A DNA stretch of 64,000 bases from Eutreptiella sp. 'Long Island Sound 2002'. Taxonomy: Eukaryota > Euglenozoa > Euglenophyceae > Eutreptiales > Eutreptiaceae. The position numbers and the translations under genes were made by a program. The DNA is taken from assembly GCA_964036045.1 (NCBI GenBank), contig CAXIWF010000975.1, forward strand, positions 1 to 64,000, written 5' to 3'. The notes under the pieces were generated by a model. It ran no database searches and had not been told where the DNA came from. It was given only the letters and a program-made list of their open reading frames with translations. Positions 13,582 through 24,008 of this stretch are shown here, piece by piece (position 1 is the stretch's first letter; each line of letters starts with the position of its first letter).

Positions 13582-16500
13582 TGAGGACTTAGGGGGGGGT
13601 ATGCCGGAACTCTTGGGGGCTCAGGGGGGGGTATGCCGGAACTTTTGGGGGCTCAGGGGGGGGTATGCCGGAACGTTTGGGGGCTTAGGGGGGGTATGCC
13701 GGAAGTTTGGGGGGCTTAGGGGGGGGTATGCCGGAACTTGTGGGGGCTCAGGGGGGGGGTATGCCGGAACTTTTGAGGACTTAGGGGGGGTATGCCGAAA
13801 CTTTTGGGGGCCCAGGGGGGGGTATGCTGGAACTTTTGGGGGCTCAGGGGGGGGTATGCCGGAACCTTTGAGGACTTAGGGGGTGGTATGCCGGAACTTT
13901 TGGAGGCTTAGGGGGGGGTATGCCGGAACTTTTGAGGACTTAGGGGGGGGTATGCCGGAACTTTTAGGGACTTAGGGGGGGGTATGCCGGAACTTTTGGG
14001 GGCTCAGGGGGGGGGGTATGCCGGAACTTTTGGGGGCTTAGGGGGGGGTATGCCGGAACTTTTGAGGACTTAGGGGGGGGTATGCCGGCACTTGTGGGGG
14101 CTCAGGGGGGGGTATGCCGGAACTTGTGGGGGCTCGGGGGGGGGTATGCCGGAACTTTTGAGGACTTAGGGGGGGGTATGCCAGAACTTTTGAGGACTTA
14201 GGGGGTGGTATGCCGGAACTTTTGGGGGCTCAGGGGGGGGTATGCCGGAAGTTTTGGGGGCTCAGGGGGGGGTATGCCGGAAATTTTGGGGACTTAGGGG
14301 GGGGTATGCCGGAACTTTTGGGGGCTCAGGGGGGGGTATGCCGGAACTTTTGGGGACCTAGAGGGGGCGATGCCGGAACTTTTGAGGACTTAGGGGGGGG
14401 TATGCCGAAACTTTTGGGGGCTTAGGGGGGGCTATTCCGGAACGTTTGAGGACTTAGGGGGGGTATGCCGGAACTTTAAGGGGCTCAGGGGGGGGTATGC
14501 CGGAACTTTTGGGGACTTAGGGGGGGGTATGCCAGAGCTTTTGGGGGCTCAGGGGGGGGTATGCCGGAACTTTTGGGGGCTCAGCGGGGGTATGCCGGAA
14601 CTTTTGGGGACTTAGGGGGGGGTATGCCAGAACTTTTGGGGGCTTAGGGGGGGGTATGCCGGAACTTTTGAGGACTTAGGGGGGGGTATGCCGGAACTTT
14701 TGAGGACTTAGGGGGGGGTATGCCGGAACTTTTGGGGGCTCAGGGGGGGGTATGCTGGAACTTTTGGGGACTTAGGGGGGGGTATGCCGGAACTTTTGGG
14801 GGCTCAGGGGGGGGTATGCCGGAACTTTTGAGGACTTAGGGGGGGGTATGCCGGAACTTTTGGGGGCTCAGGGGGGGGTATGCCGGAACTTTTGAGGACT
14901 TAGGGGGGGGTATGCCGGAACTTTTGGGGACTTAGGGGGGGGTATGCCAGAACTTTTGAGGACTTAGAGGGGGGTGTGCCGGAACTTTTGGGGGCTCAGG
15001 GGGGGGTATGCCGAATCTTTTGGGGGCTCAGGGGGGGGTATGCCGGAACTTTTGGGGGCTCAGGGGGGGGTATGCCGGAACTTTTGGGGGCTTAGGGGGG
15101 GGTATGCCGGAACTTTTGAGAACTTAGGGGGGGGGGTATGCCGGAACTTTTGGGGGCTTATGGGGGGGTATGCCGGAACTTTTGGGGGCTGAGGGGGGGT
15201 TATGCCGGAACTTTTGGGGGCTCAGGGGGGGGTATGCCGGAACGTTTGGGGACTTAGGGGGGGGTATGCCAGAACTTTTGGGGGCTTAGGGGGGGGTATG
15301 CCGGAACTATTGAGGACTTAGGGGGGGGTATGCCGGAACTTTTGAGGACTTAGGGGGGGGGTATGCCGGAACTTTTGGGTGCTTATGGGGGGGTATGCCG
15401 GACCTTTTGGGGGCTCAGGGGGGGGTATGCCGGAACTTTTGGGGACTTAGGGGGGGGTATGCCGGAACTTTTGGGGACTTAGGGGGGGGAACGCCAGAAC
15501 TTTTGAGGACTTGGGGGGGGGTATGCCGGAACTTTTGGGGGCTTAGGGGGGGTATGCCGGAACTTTTGAGGACTTAGGGGGGGGTATGCCGGAACTTTTG
15601 GGGGCTTAGGGGGGGGAATGCCAGAACTTCTGGGGACTTAGGGGGGGGTATGCCGGAACTTTTGGGGGCTTAGGGGGGGGTATGCCGGAACTTTTGAGGA
15701 CTTAGGGGGGGGTATGCCGGAACTTTTGGGGGCTCAGGGGGGGGTATGCCGGAACTTTTGGGGGCTCAGGGGGGGGTATGCCGGAACTTTTCGGGGCTCA
15801 GGGGGGGGTATGCCCGAACTTTTGGGGGCTCAAGGGGGGGGTATGCCGGATTTTATGGGGGCTCAGGGGGGGGTATGCCGGAACTCTTGGGGGCTCAGGG
15901 GGGGGTATGCCGGAACTCTTGGGGGCTCAGGGGGGGGTATGCCGGAATTTTTGGGGGCTTAGGGGGGGTATGCCGGAACTTTTGGGGGCTCAGGGGGGGG
16001 TATGCCGGAACTTTTGAGGACTTAGGGGGGGGTATGCCGGAACTCTTGGGGGCTCAGGGGGGGGTATGCCGGAACTTTTGGGGGCTCAGGGGGGGGTATG
16101 CCGGAACGTTTGGGGGCTTAGGGGGGGTATGCCGGAAGTTTGGGGGGCTTAGGGGGGGGTATGCCGGAACTTGTGGGGGCTCAGGGGGGGGGTATGCCGG
16201 AACTTTTGAGGACTTAGGGGGGGTATGCCGAAACTTTTGGGGGCCCAGGGGGGGGTATGCTGGAACTTTTGGGGGCTCAGGGGGGGGTATGCCGGAACCT
16301 TTGAGGACTTAGGGGGTGGTATGCCGGAACTTTTGGAGGCTTAGGGGGGGGTATGCCGGAACTTTTGAGGACTTAGGGGGGGGTATGCCGGAACTTTTAG
16401 GGACTTAGGGGGGGGTATGCCGGAACTTTTGGGGGCTCAGGGGGGGGGTATGCCGGAACTTTTGGGGGCTTAGGGGGGGGTATGCCGGAACTTTTGAGGA

Positions 16501-18148
16501 CTTAGGGGGGGGTATGCCGGCACTTGTGGGGGCTCAGGGGGGGGTATGCCGGAACTTGTGGGGGCTCGGGGGGGGGTATGCCGGAACTTTTGAGGACTTA
16601 GGGGGGGGTATGCCAGAACTTTTGAGGACTTAGGGGGTGGTATGCCGGAACTTTTGGGGGCTCAGGGGGGGGTATGCCGGAAGTTTTGGGGGCTCAGGGG
16701 GGGGTATGCCGGAAATTTTGGGGACTTAGGGGGGGGTATGCCGGAACTTTTGGGGGCTCAGGGGGGGGTATGCCGGAATTTTTGGGGACCTAGAGGGGGC
16801 GATGCCGGAACTTTTGAGGACTTAGGGGGGGGTATGCCGAAACTTTTGGGGGCTTAGGGGGGGCTATTCCGGAACGTTTGAGGACTTAGGGGGGGTATGC
16901 CGGAACTTTAAGGGGCTCAGGGGGGGGTATGCCGGAACTTTTGGGGACTTAGGGGGGGGTATGCCAGAGCTTTTGGGGGCTCAGGGGGGGGTATGCCGGA
17001 ACTTTTGGGGGCTCAGCGGGGGTATGCCGGAACTTTTGGGGACTTAGGGGGGGGTATGCCAGAACTTTTGGGGGCTTAGGGGGGGGTATGCCGGAACTTT
17101 TGAGGACTTAGGGGGGGGTATGCCGGAACTTTTGAGGACTTAGGGGGGGGTATGCCGGAACTTTTGGGGGCTCAGGGGGGGGTATGCTGGAACTTTTGGG
17201 GACTTAGGGGGGGGTATGCCGGAACTTTTGGGGGCTCAGGGGGGGGTATGCCGGAACTTTTGAGGACTTAGGGGGGGGTATGCCGGAACTTTTGGGGGCT
17301 CAGGGGGGGGTATGCCGGAACTTTTGAGGACTTAGGGGGGGGTATGCCGGAACTTTTGGGGACTTAGGGGGGGGTATGCCAGAACTTTTGAGGACTTAGA
17401 GGGGGGTGTGCCGGAACTTTTGGGGGCTCAGGGGGGGGTATGCCGAATCTTTTGGGGGCTCAGGGGGGGGTATGCCGGAACTTTTGGGGGCTCAGGGGGG
17501 GGTATGCCGGAACTTTTGGGGGCTTAGGGGGGGGTATGCCGGAACTTTTGAGAACTTAGGGGGGGGGGTATGCCGGAACTTTTGGGGGCTTATGGGGGGG
17601 TATGCCGGAACTTTTGGGGGCTGAGGGGGGGTTATGCCGGAACTTTTGGGGGCTCAGGGGGGGGTATGCCGGAACGTTTGGGGACTTAGGGGGGGGTATG
17701 CCAGAACTTTTGGGGGCTTAGGGGGGGGTATGCCGGAACTATTGAGGACTTAGGGGGGGGTATGCCGGAACTTTTGAGGACTTAGGGGGGGGGTATGCCG
17801 GAACTTTTGGGTGCTTATGGGGGGGTATGCCGGACCTTTTGGGGGCTCAGGGGGGGGTATGCCGGAACTTTTGGGGACTTAGGGGGGGGTATGCCGGAAC
17901 TTTTGGGGACTTAGGGGGGGGAACGCCAGACTTTTTGAGGACTTGGGGGGGGGTATGCCGGAACTTTTGGGGGCTTAGGGGGGGGTATGCCGGAACTTTT
18001 GAGGACTTAGGGGGGGGTATGCCGGAACTTTTGGGGGCTTAGGGGGGGGAATGCCAGAACTTCTGGGGACTTAGGGGGGGGTATGCCGGAACTTTTGGGG
18101 GCTTAGGGGGGGGTATGCCGGAACTTTTGAGGACTTAGGGGGGGGTAT
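13260..18148 (+). repeat. 2.43-kb tandem segmental duplication (76 units, two copies)
   Basis: About 13260-15693 and 15694-18148 agree unit by unit at an offset of 2432-2433 bp, which is 76 times 32. Shared rare markers include AACTTTAAGGGG, the GGGGGCTATTCC unit, the GGACCTAGAGGGGGCGATG unit and the GGAACGCCAGA unit. Identity breaks near 15715 and 18148. The near-perfect match implies a recent unequal exchange or amplification. Confidence 0.88.
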
Positions 18149-19664
18149 GCCGGAACCTTTGGGGGCTTAGGGGGGGGTATGCCGGAACTTTTGGGGGCTC
18201 AGGGGGGGGTATGCCAGAACTTTTGAGTACTTAGGGGGGGGTATGCCGGAACTTTTGGGGGCTCAGGGGGGGGTATGCCGGAACTCTTGGGGGCTCAGGG
18301 GGGGGTATGCCGGAACTTTTGGGGGCTCAGGGGGGGGTATGCCGGAACTTTTGGGGGCTTAGGGGGGGGTATGCTGAAACTTTTGGGGGCTCAGGGGGGG
18401 GTATGCCGGAACGTTTGGGGACTTAGGGGGGGGTATGCCAGAACTTTTGGGGACTTAGGGGGGGGTATGCCAGAACTTTTGGGGGCTTAGGGGGGGGTAT
18501 GCCGGAACTTTTGAGGACTTAGGGGGGGGTATGCCGGAACTTTTGAGGACTTAGGGGGGGGTATGCCGGAACTTTTGGGGGCTCAGGGGGGGTCTGCCGG
18601 AACTTTTGGGGACTTAGGGGGGGGTATGCCGGAACTTTTGGGGACTTAGGGGGGTGGATGCCAGAACTTTTGAGGTCTTAGGGGGGGGTATGCCGGAACT
18701 TTTGGGGGCTTAGGGGGGGGTATGCCGGAACTTTTGAGGACTTAGGGGGGGGTATGCCGGAACTTTTGGGGGCTTAGGGGGGGTATGCCGGAACGTTTGA
18801 GGACTTAGGGGGGGGTATGCCGGAACTTTTGGGGCTTAGGGGGGGGTATGCCGGAACTTTTGGGGGCTCAGGGGGGGGTATGCCAGAAGTTTTGAGGACT
18901 GAGGGGGGGGTATGCTGGAACGTTTGGGGGCTTTAGGGGGGGGTATGCCGGAGCTCTTAGGGGCTCAGGGGGGGGTATGCCGGAACTTTTGGGGGCTCAG
19001 GGGGGGGTATGCCGGAACTATTGGGGGCTTAGGGGGGGGTATGCCGGAACTTTTGAGGACTTAGGGGGGGGTATGCCGGAACTTTTGGGGGCTTAGGGGG
19101 GGGTATGCCGGAACTTTTGGGGGCTCAGGGGGGGGTATGCCGGAACTTTTGAGGACTTAGGGGAAGGTATGCCGGAACTTTTGGGGGCTTAGGGGGGGGT
19201 GTGCCGGAACCTTTGGGGGCTCAGGGGGGGGTATGCCGGAACTTTTGGGGGCTCAGGGGGGGGTATGCCGCAACGTTTGGGGGCTCAGGGGGGGGTATGC
19301 CGGAACTTTTGAGGGCTTAGGGGGGGGTATGCCGGAACTTTTGAGGACTTAGGGGGGGGTATGCCGGAACTTTTGAGGACTTAGGGGGGGGTATGCCGGA
19401 ACGTTTGAGGACTTAGGGGGGGGTATGCCGGAAATTTTGGGGGCTCAGGGGGGGGTATGCCGGAACGTTGGGGGCTCAGGGGGGGGTATGCCGGAACTTT
19501 TGTGGGCTCAGGGGGGGGTATGCCGGAACTTTTGAGGACTTAGGGGGGGGTATGCCGGAACTTTTGAGGACTTAGGGGGGGGTATGCCGGAACTTTTTGG
19601 GGCTGAGTGGGGGGTATGCCGGAAGTTTTGGAGACTTAGGGGGGGGTATGCCGGAACTTTTGGG

Positions 19665-19680
19665 GGCTCAGGGGGGGGGG
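19665..19680 (+). repeat. Left target-site duplication of non-autonomous element 1
   Basis: GGCTCA followed by ten G, immediately before the element tail. The same 16 bases recur at 23993-24008 just beyond the other end. The match could be 14-16 bp because both complete elements have CTGACTCGG at that junction, so up to two G could belong to the element. Confidence 0.85.
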
Positions 19681-19797
19681 TTGGGTTGGGTTGGGTTGGA
19701 CTCTCCCGACTTAAAAAATGCGACGGACCCGTCTAGGTAGAAAATTTGGGTCCCCCGGGAGCGGCGCAGTCATCGGAGTAGTCACAGCACACTCCGC
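19681..19797 (-). promoter_or_regulatory. Conserved 3' terminal module and (TTGGG)3TTGGA tail, copy 1
   Basis: In place of a poly(A) tail the element ends, on the plus strand, in TTGGG three times then TTGGA. All three elements carry exactly this tail. Behind it lies sequence shared with the LINE 3' end to about 19797, with scattered differences. Two nested stems can form: CTCCCG (19703-19708) with CGGGAG (19756-19761), enclosing GGACCC (19725-19730) with GGGTCC (19748-19753). The loops differ from the LINE but the stems do not, so the module is a candidate binding site for the reverse transcriptase. Confidence 0.75.
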
Positions 19798-19829
19798 CTC
19801 CGAGGACCACTGCACCGCACTTGGAACTG

Positions 19830-22800
19830 CTTCTGGGGCCCAGCCCCTCGGCGGTCGCACGGGGCCCTGCCCCACTCGGCTTCTGGGGCCCAGCCCCACG
19901 GCGGTCGCACGGGGCCCTGCCCCACTCGGCTTCTGGGGCCCAGCCCCACGGCGGTCGCACGGGGCCCTGCCCCACTCGGCTTCTGGGGCCCAGCCCCACG
20001 GCGGTCGCACGGGGCCCTGCCCCACTCGGCTTCTGGGGCCCAGCCCCACGGCGGTCGCACGGGGCCTTGCCCCACTCGGCTTCTGGGGCCCAGCCCCACG
20101 GCGGTCGCACGGGGCCCTGCCCCACTCGGCTTCTGGGGCCCAGCCCCTCGGCGGTCGCACGGTGCCCTGCCCCACTCGGCTTCTGGGGCCCAGCCCCTCG
20201 GCGGTCGCACGGGGCCCTGCCCCACTCGGCTTCTGGGGCCCAGCCCCACGGCGGTCGCACGGGGCCCTGCCCCACTCGGCTTCTGGGGCCCAGCCCCTCG
20301 GCGGTCGCACGGGGCCCTGCCCCACTCGGCTTCTGGGGCCCAGCCCCTCGGTGATCGCACGGGGCCCTGCCCCACTCGGCTTCTGGAGCCCAGCCCCACG
20401 GCGGTCGCACGGGGCCCTGCCCCACTCGGCTTCTGGGGCCCAGCCCCTCGGCGGTCGCACGGGGCCCTGCCCCACTCGGCTTCTGGGGCCCAGCCCCACG
20501 GCGGTCGCACGGGGCCCTGCCCCACTCGGCTTCTGGGGCCCAGCCCCTCGGCGGTCGCACGGGGCCCTGCCCCACTCGGCTTCTGGGGCCCAGCCCCTCG
20601 GCGGTCGCACGAAGCCCTGCCCCACTCGGCTTCTGGGGCCCAGCCCCACGGCGGTCGCACGGGGCCCTGCCCCACTCGGCTTCTGGGGCCCAGCCCCTCG
20701 GCGGTCGCACGGGGCCCTGCCCCACTCGGCTTTTGGGGCCCAGCCCCACGGCGGTCGCACGGGGCCCTGCCCCACTCGGCTTCTGGGGCCCAGCCCCAAG
20801 GCGGTCGCACGGGGCCCTGCCCCACTCGGCTTCTGGGGCCCAGCCCCTCGGTGATCGCACGGGGCCCTGCCCCACTCGGCTTCTGGGGCCCAGCCCCTCG
20901 GCGGTGGCACGGGGCCCTGCCCCACTCGGCTTCTGGGGCCCAGCCCCTCGGTGATCGCACGGGGCCCTGCCCCACTCGGCTTCTGGGGCCCAGCCCCTCG
21001 GTGATCGCACGGGGCCCTGCCCCACTCGGCTTCTGGGGCCCAGCCCCTCGGTGATCGCACGGGGCCCTGCCCCACTCGGCTTCTGGGGCCCAGCCCCTCG
21101 GCGGTCGCACGGGGCCCTGCCCCACTCGGCTTCTGGGGCCCAGCCCCTCGGCGTTCGCACGGGGCCTTGCCCCACTTGGCTTCTGGGGCCCAGCCCCTCG
21201 GCGGTCGCACGGGGCCCTGCCCCACTCGGCTTCTGGGGCCCAGCCCCTCGGCGTTCGCACGGGGCCTTGCCCCACTCGGCTTCTGGGGCCCAGCCCCTCG
21301 GCGGTCGCACGGGGCCCTGCCCCACTCGGCTTCTGGGGCCCAGCCCCTCGGCGGTCGCACGGGGCCCTGCCCCACTCGGCTTCTGGGGCCCAGCCCCTCG
21401 GCGGTCGCACGGGGCCCTGCCCCACTCGGCTTCTGGGGCCCAGCCCCACGGCGGTCGGTGATCGCACGGGGCCCTGCCCCACTCGGCTTCTGGGGCCCAG
21501 CCCCTCGGCGGTCGCACGGGGCCCTGCCCCACTCGGCTTCTGGGGCCCAGCCCCTCGGCGGTCGCACGGGGCCCTGCCCCACTCGGCTTCTGGGGCCCAG
21601 CCCCACGGTGGTCGGTGATCGCACGGGGCCCTGCCCCACTCGGCTTCTGGGGCCCAGCCCCTCGGCGGTGGCACGGGGCCCTGCCCCACTCGGCTTCTGG
21701 GGCCCAGCCCCACGGCGGTCGCACGGGGCCCTGCCCCACTCGGCTTCTGGGGCCCAGCCCCACGGCGGTCGCACGGGGCCCTGCCCCACTCGGCTTCTGG
21801 GGCCCAGCCCCTCGGCGGTCGCACGGGGCCCTGCCCCACTCGGCTTCTGGGGCCCAGCCCCTCGGCGGTCGCACGGGGCCCTGCCCCACTCGGCTTCTGG
21901 GGCCCAGCCCCACGGCGGTCGCACGGGGCCCTGCCCCACTCGGCTTCTGGGGCCCAGCCCCTCGGCGGTCGCACAGGGCCCTGCCCCACTCGGCTTCTGG
22001 GGCCCAGCCCCACGGCGGTCGCACGGGGCCCTGCCCCACTCGGCTTCTGGGGCCCAGCCCCACGGCGGTCGCACGGGGCCCTGCCCCTCTCGGCTTCTGG
22101 GGCCCAGCCCCACGGCGTTCGCACGGGGCCCTGCCCCACTCGGCTTCTGGGGCCCAGCCCCACGGCGGTCGCACGGGGCCCTGCCCCACTCGGCTTCTGG
22201 GGCCCAGCCCCTCGGTGATCGCACGGGGCCCTGCCCCACTCGGCTTCTGGGGCCCAGCCCCTCGGTGATCGCACGGGGCCCTGCCCCACTCGGCTTCTGG
22301 GGCCCAGCCCCTCGGTGATCGCACGGGGCCCTGCCCCGCTCGGCTTCTGGGGCCCAGCCCCTCGGTGATCGCACGGGGCCCTGCCCCACTCGGCTTCTGG
22401 GGCCCAGCCCCGCGGCGGTCGCACGGGGCCCTGCCCCACTCGGCTTCTGGGGCCCAGCCCCTCGGCGTTCGCACGGGGCCTTGCCCCACTCGGCTTCTGG
22501 GGCCCAGCACCTCGGCGGTCGCACGGGGCCCTGCCCCACTCGGCTTCTGGGGCCCAGCCCCTCGGCGTTCGCACGGGGCCTTGCCCCACTCGGCTTCTGG
22601 GGCCCAGCCCCTCGGTGGTCGCACGGGGCCCTGCCCCACTCGGCTTCTGGGGCCCAGCCCCTCGGCGGTCGCACGGGGCCCCGCCCCACTCGGCTTCTGG
22701 GGCCCAGCCCCTCGGCGGTCGCACGGGGCCCTGCCCCACTCGGCTTCTGGAGCCCAGCCCCTCGGTGATCGCACGGGGCCCTGCCCCACTCGGCTTCTGG

Positions 22801-23685
22801 GGCCCAGCCCCTCGGTGATCGCACGGGGCCCTGCCCCACTCGGCTTCTGGGGCCCAGCCCCTCGGTGATCGCACGGGGCCCTGCCCCACTCGGCTTCTGG
22901 GGCCCAGCCCCTCGGTGATCGCACGGGGCCCTGCCCCACTCGGCTTCTGGGGCCCAGCCCCTCGGCGGTCGCACGGGGCCCTGCCCCACTCGGCTTCTGG
23001 GGCCCAGCCCCTCGGCGTTCGCACGGGGCCTTGCCCCACTCGGCTTCTGGGGCCCAGCACCTCGGCGGTCGCACGGGGCCCTGCCCCACTCGGCTTCTGG
23101 GGCCCAGCCCCTCGGCGTTCGCACGGGGCCTTGCCCCACTCGGCTTCTGGGGCCCAGCCCCTCGGCGGTCGCACGGGGCCCTGCCCCACTCGGCTTCTGG
23201 GGCCCAGCCCCACGGCGGTCGCACGGGGCCCTGCCCCACTCGGCTTCTGGGGCCCAGCCCCACGGCGGTCGGTGATCGCACGGGGCCCTGCCCCACTCGG
23301 CTTCTGGGGCCCAGCCCCTCGGCGGTCGCACGGGGCCCTGCCCCACTCGGCTTCTGGGGCCCAGCCCCTCGGCGGTGGCACGGGGCCCTGCCCCACTCGG
23401 CTTCTGGGGCCCAGCCCCACGGCGGTCGCACGGGGCCCTGCCCCACTCGGCTTCTGGGGCCCAGCCCCACGGCGGTCGCACGGGGCCCTGCCCCACTCGG
23501 CTTCTGGGGCCCAGCCCCTCGGTGATCGCACGGGGCCCTGCCCCACTCGGCTTCTGGGGCCCAGTCCCTCGGTGATCGCACGGGGCCCTGCCCCACTCGG
23601 CTTCTGGGGCCCAGCCCCTCGGTGATCGCACGGGGCCCTGCCCCTCTTGGCTTTTGGGGCCCAGCCCCACAGCAGTCGCACGGGG
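19830..23685 (-). repeat. 50-bp GC-rich minisatellite, ~77 copies
   Basis: Plus-strand unit: CTTCTGGGGCCCAGCCCC, then ACGGCGGTCGCAC or a variant, then GGGGCCCTGCCCCACTCGG. Each unit contains two small hairpins, GGGGC-CCA-GCCCC and GGGGC-CCT-GCCCC, 25 bp apart, so it looks like a diverged dimer of a ~25-bp repeat. Variant classes are CTCGGCGGTC, CACGGCGGTC, CTCGGTGATC and CTCGGCGTTC (the last with CCTTGCC). Three 7-bp insertions, near 21457, 21612 and 23267, fuse the GCGGTC and GTGATC types. All three minus-strand frames stay open for ~1,330 codons because the unit has no stop in any of them. Only one of these frames begins with ATG (23725). I do not annotate a protein here. Confidence 0.95.
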
Positions 23686-23814
23686 CACGGGGTCCAACTC
23701 CTGGTCTGCACCAATAGATTGCCATCAGCAGCACTCAGGGCCCCCCACACGCGGCGTCCCCTGCGTCGAGACGGAGGCCACTGCTCGTCCCTTCGCACAT
23801 CGGCACGGCCACGA
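23686..23814 (-). other. Unique leader segment of non-autonomous element 1
   Basis: About 130 bp between the minisatellite and the 5' module that is neither repeat nor clearly similar to the LINE. It contains the ATG (23725-23723 on the minus strand) that opens one of the three artefactual long frames through the minisatellite. No other feature is visible. Confidence 0.5.
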
Positions 23815-23992
23815 GTACGCGCGGGGGATATGGCGGTGCGGCAGGGGCACGAACCCTGGGAAGGGAGAGCGCGGGTGAGGCTGGGTGGCCCGGGTGCACG
23901 ACAGGGGAGGGTGCCTGTCCCTCACAGCACAGCACCGTTCTCCCTCGGGGGGCACCCTCGGGGGGTGGCAGGGATGGGCCCTGGGCTGACTC
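23815..23992 (-). promoter_or_regulatory. Conserved 5' terminal module, copy 1
   Basis: About 180 bp homologous to 39276-39457 of the LINE, strongest over the outermost ~105 bp. Shared landmarks are GTGCCTGTCCCTCACAGCAC, two CCCTCGGGGGGTG-like motifs and the end GGGCCCTGGGCTGACTC. A 6-bp hairpin, GACAGG (23900-23905) with CCTGTC (23914-23919), is kept in both elements. Retention at the 5' end of an element without genes suggests an internal promoter or a 5' RNA signal, as in many LINEs. That function is inferred. Confidence 0.65.
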
Positions 23993-24008
23993 GGCTCAGG
24001 GGGGGGGG
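23993..24008 (+). repeat. Right target-site duplication of element 1
   Basis: GGCTCA plus ten G, identical to 19665-19680. One more G and then TATGCC follow, so the 3' junction fell one G before TATGCC, as for the LINE. Confidence 0.85.

Larger units (their letters stand above)
1..19680 (+). repeat. 32-bp G-rich satellite array, block 1
   Basis: Continuous head-to-tail array, about 615 units, always in the same orientation. Each unit is a run of 7-8 G, then TATGCCGGAACTTTT, then a nine-base variable segment, mostly GAGGACTTA, GGGGGCTCA, GGGGACTTA or GGGGGCTTA. Frequent point variants are GCCAGAAC, AACGTTT, AACCTTT, AACTTGTG and AAATTTT. Unit length is 31-33 bp, varying mainly in the G run. 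Short apparent reading frames repeat a 32-residue pattern because three 32-bp units make 96 bp; they are broken by TTAG and TTGAGG and I do not regard them as genes. No other gene, RNA or non-satellite insert is visible in this block. Confidence 0.97.
19681..23992 (-). mobile_element. Non-autonomous retroelement with minisatellite body, copy 1 (complete)
   Basis: A 4,312-bp insert in the satellite, transcribed right to left by comparison with the LINE at 30596-39457. Its first ~180 bp (23815-23992) and last ~117 bp (19681-19797) are homologous to the two ends of that LINE. ORF1 and ORF2 are absent, and about 77 copies of a 50-bp GC-rich repeat sit between. It is flanked by a 16-bp target-site duplication. 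Sharing only the termini with an autonomous LINE is the arrangement of RIME relative to ingi in trypanosomes. The repeat-filled body without reverse transcriptase also recalls Drosophila HeT-A. The analogy concerns architecture only. Mobilisation in trans by the LINE is inferred. Confidence 0.88.

Noticed and set aside
1-19680. Many plus-strand open frames of 60-190 codons with a repeating glycine-rich peptide
   Set aside because: They are by-products of a 32-bp repeat, which cycles through the three frames every 96 bp. They begin and end wherever unit length or a base change opens or closes a frame, and they overlap in different frames.
19733-19800. A conserved peptide-like end (DYSDDCAAPGGPKF) in frames of both element types
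   Set aside because: It lies in the shared 3' module beyond the ORF2 stop. The nucleotide conservation is better explained by the RNA fold and tail.
19711-23798. Three overlapping minus-strand frames of ~1,330 codons (and plus-strand ones) across the 50-bp repeat
   Set aside because: The unit contains no stop in any minus frame, so all three are open by composition. Two of the three lack an ATG at the start and none has a recognisable domain. Only the ATG frame at 23725 might deserve a proteomic check.
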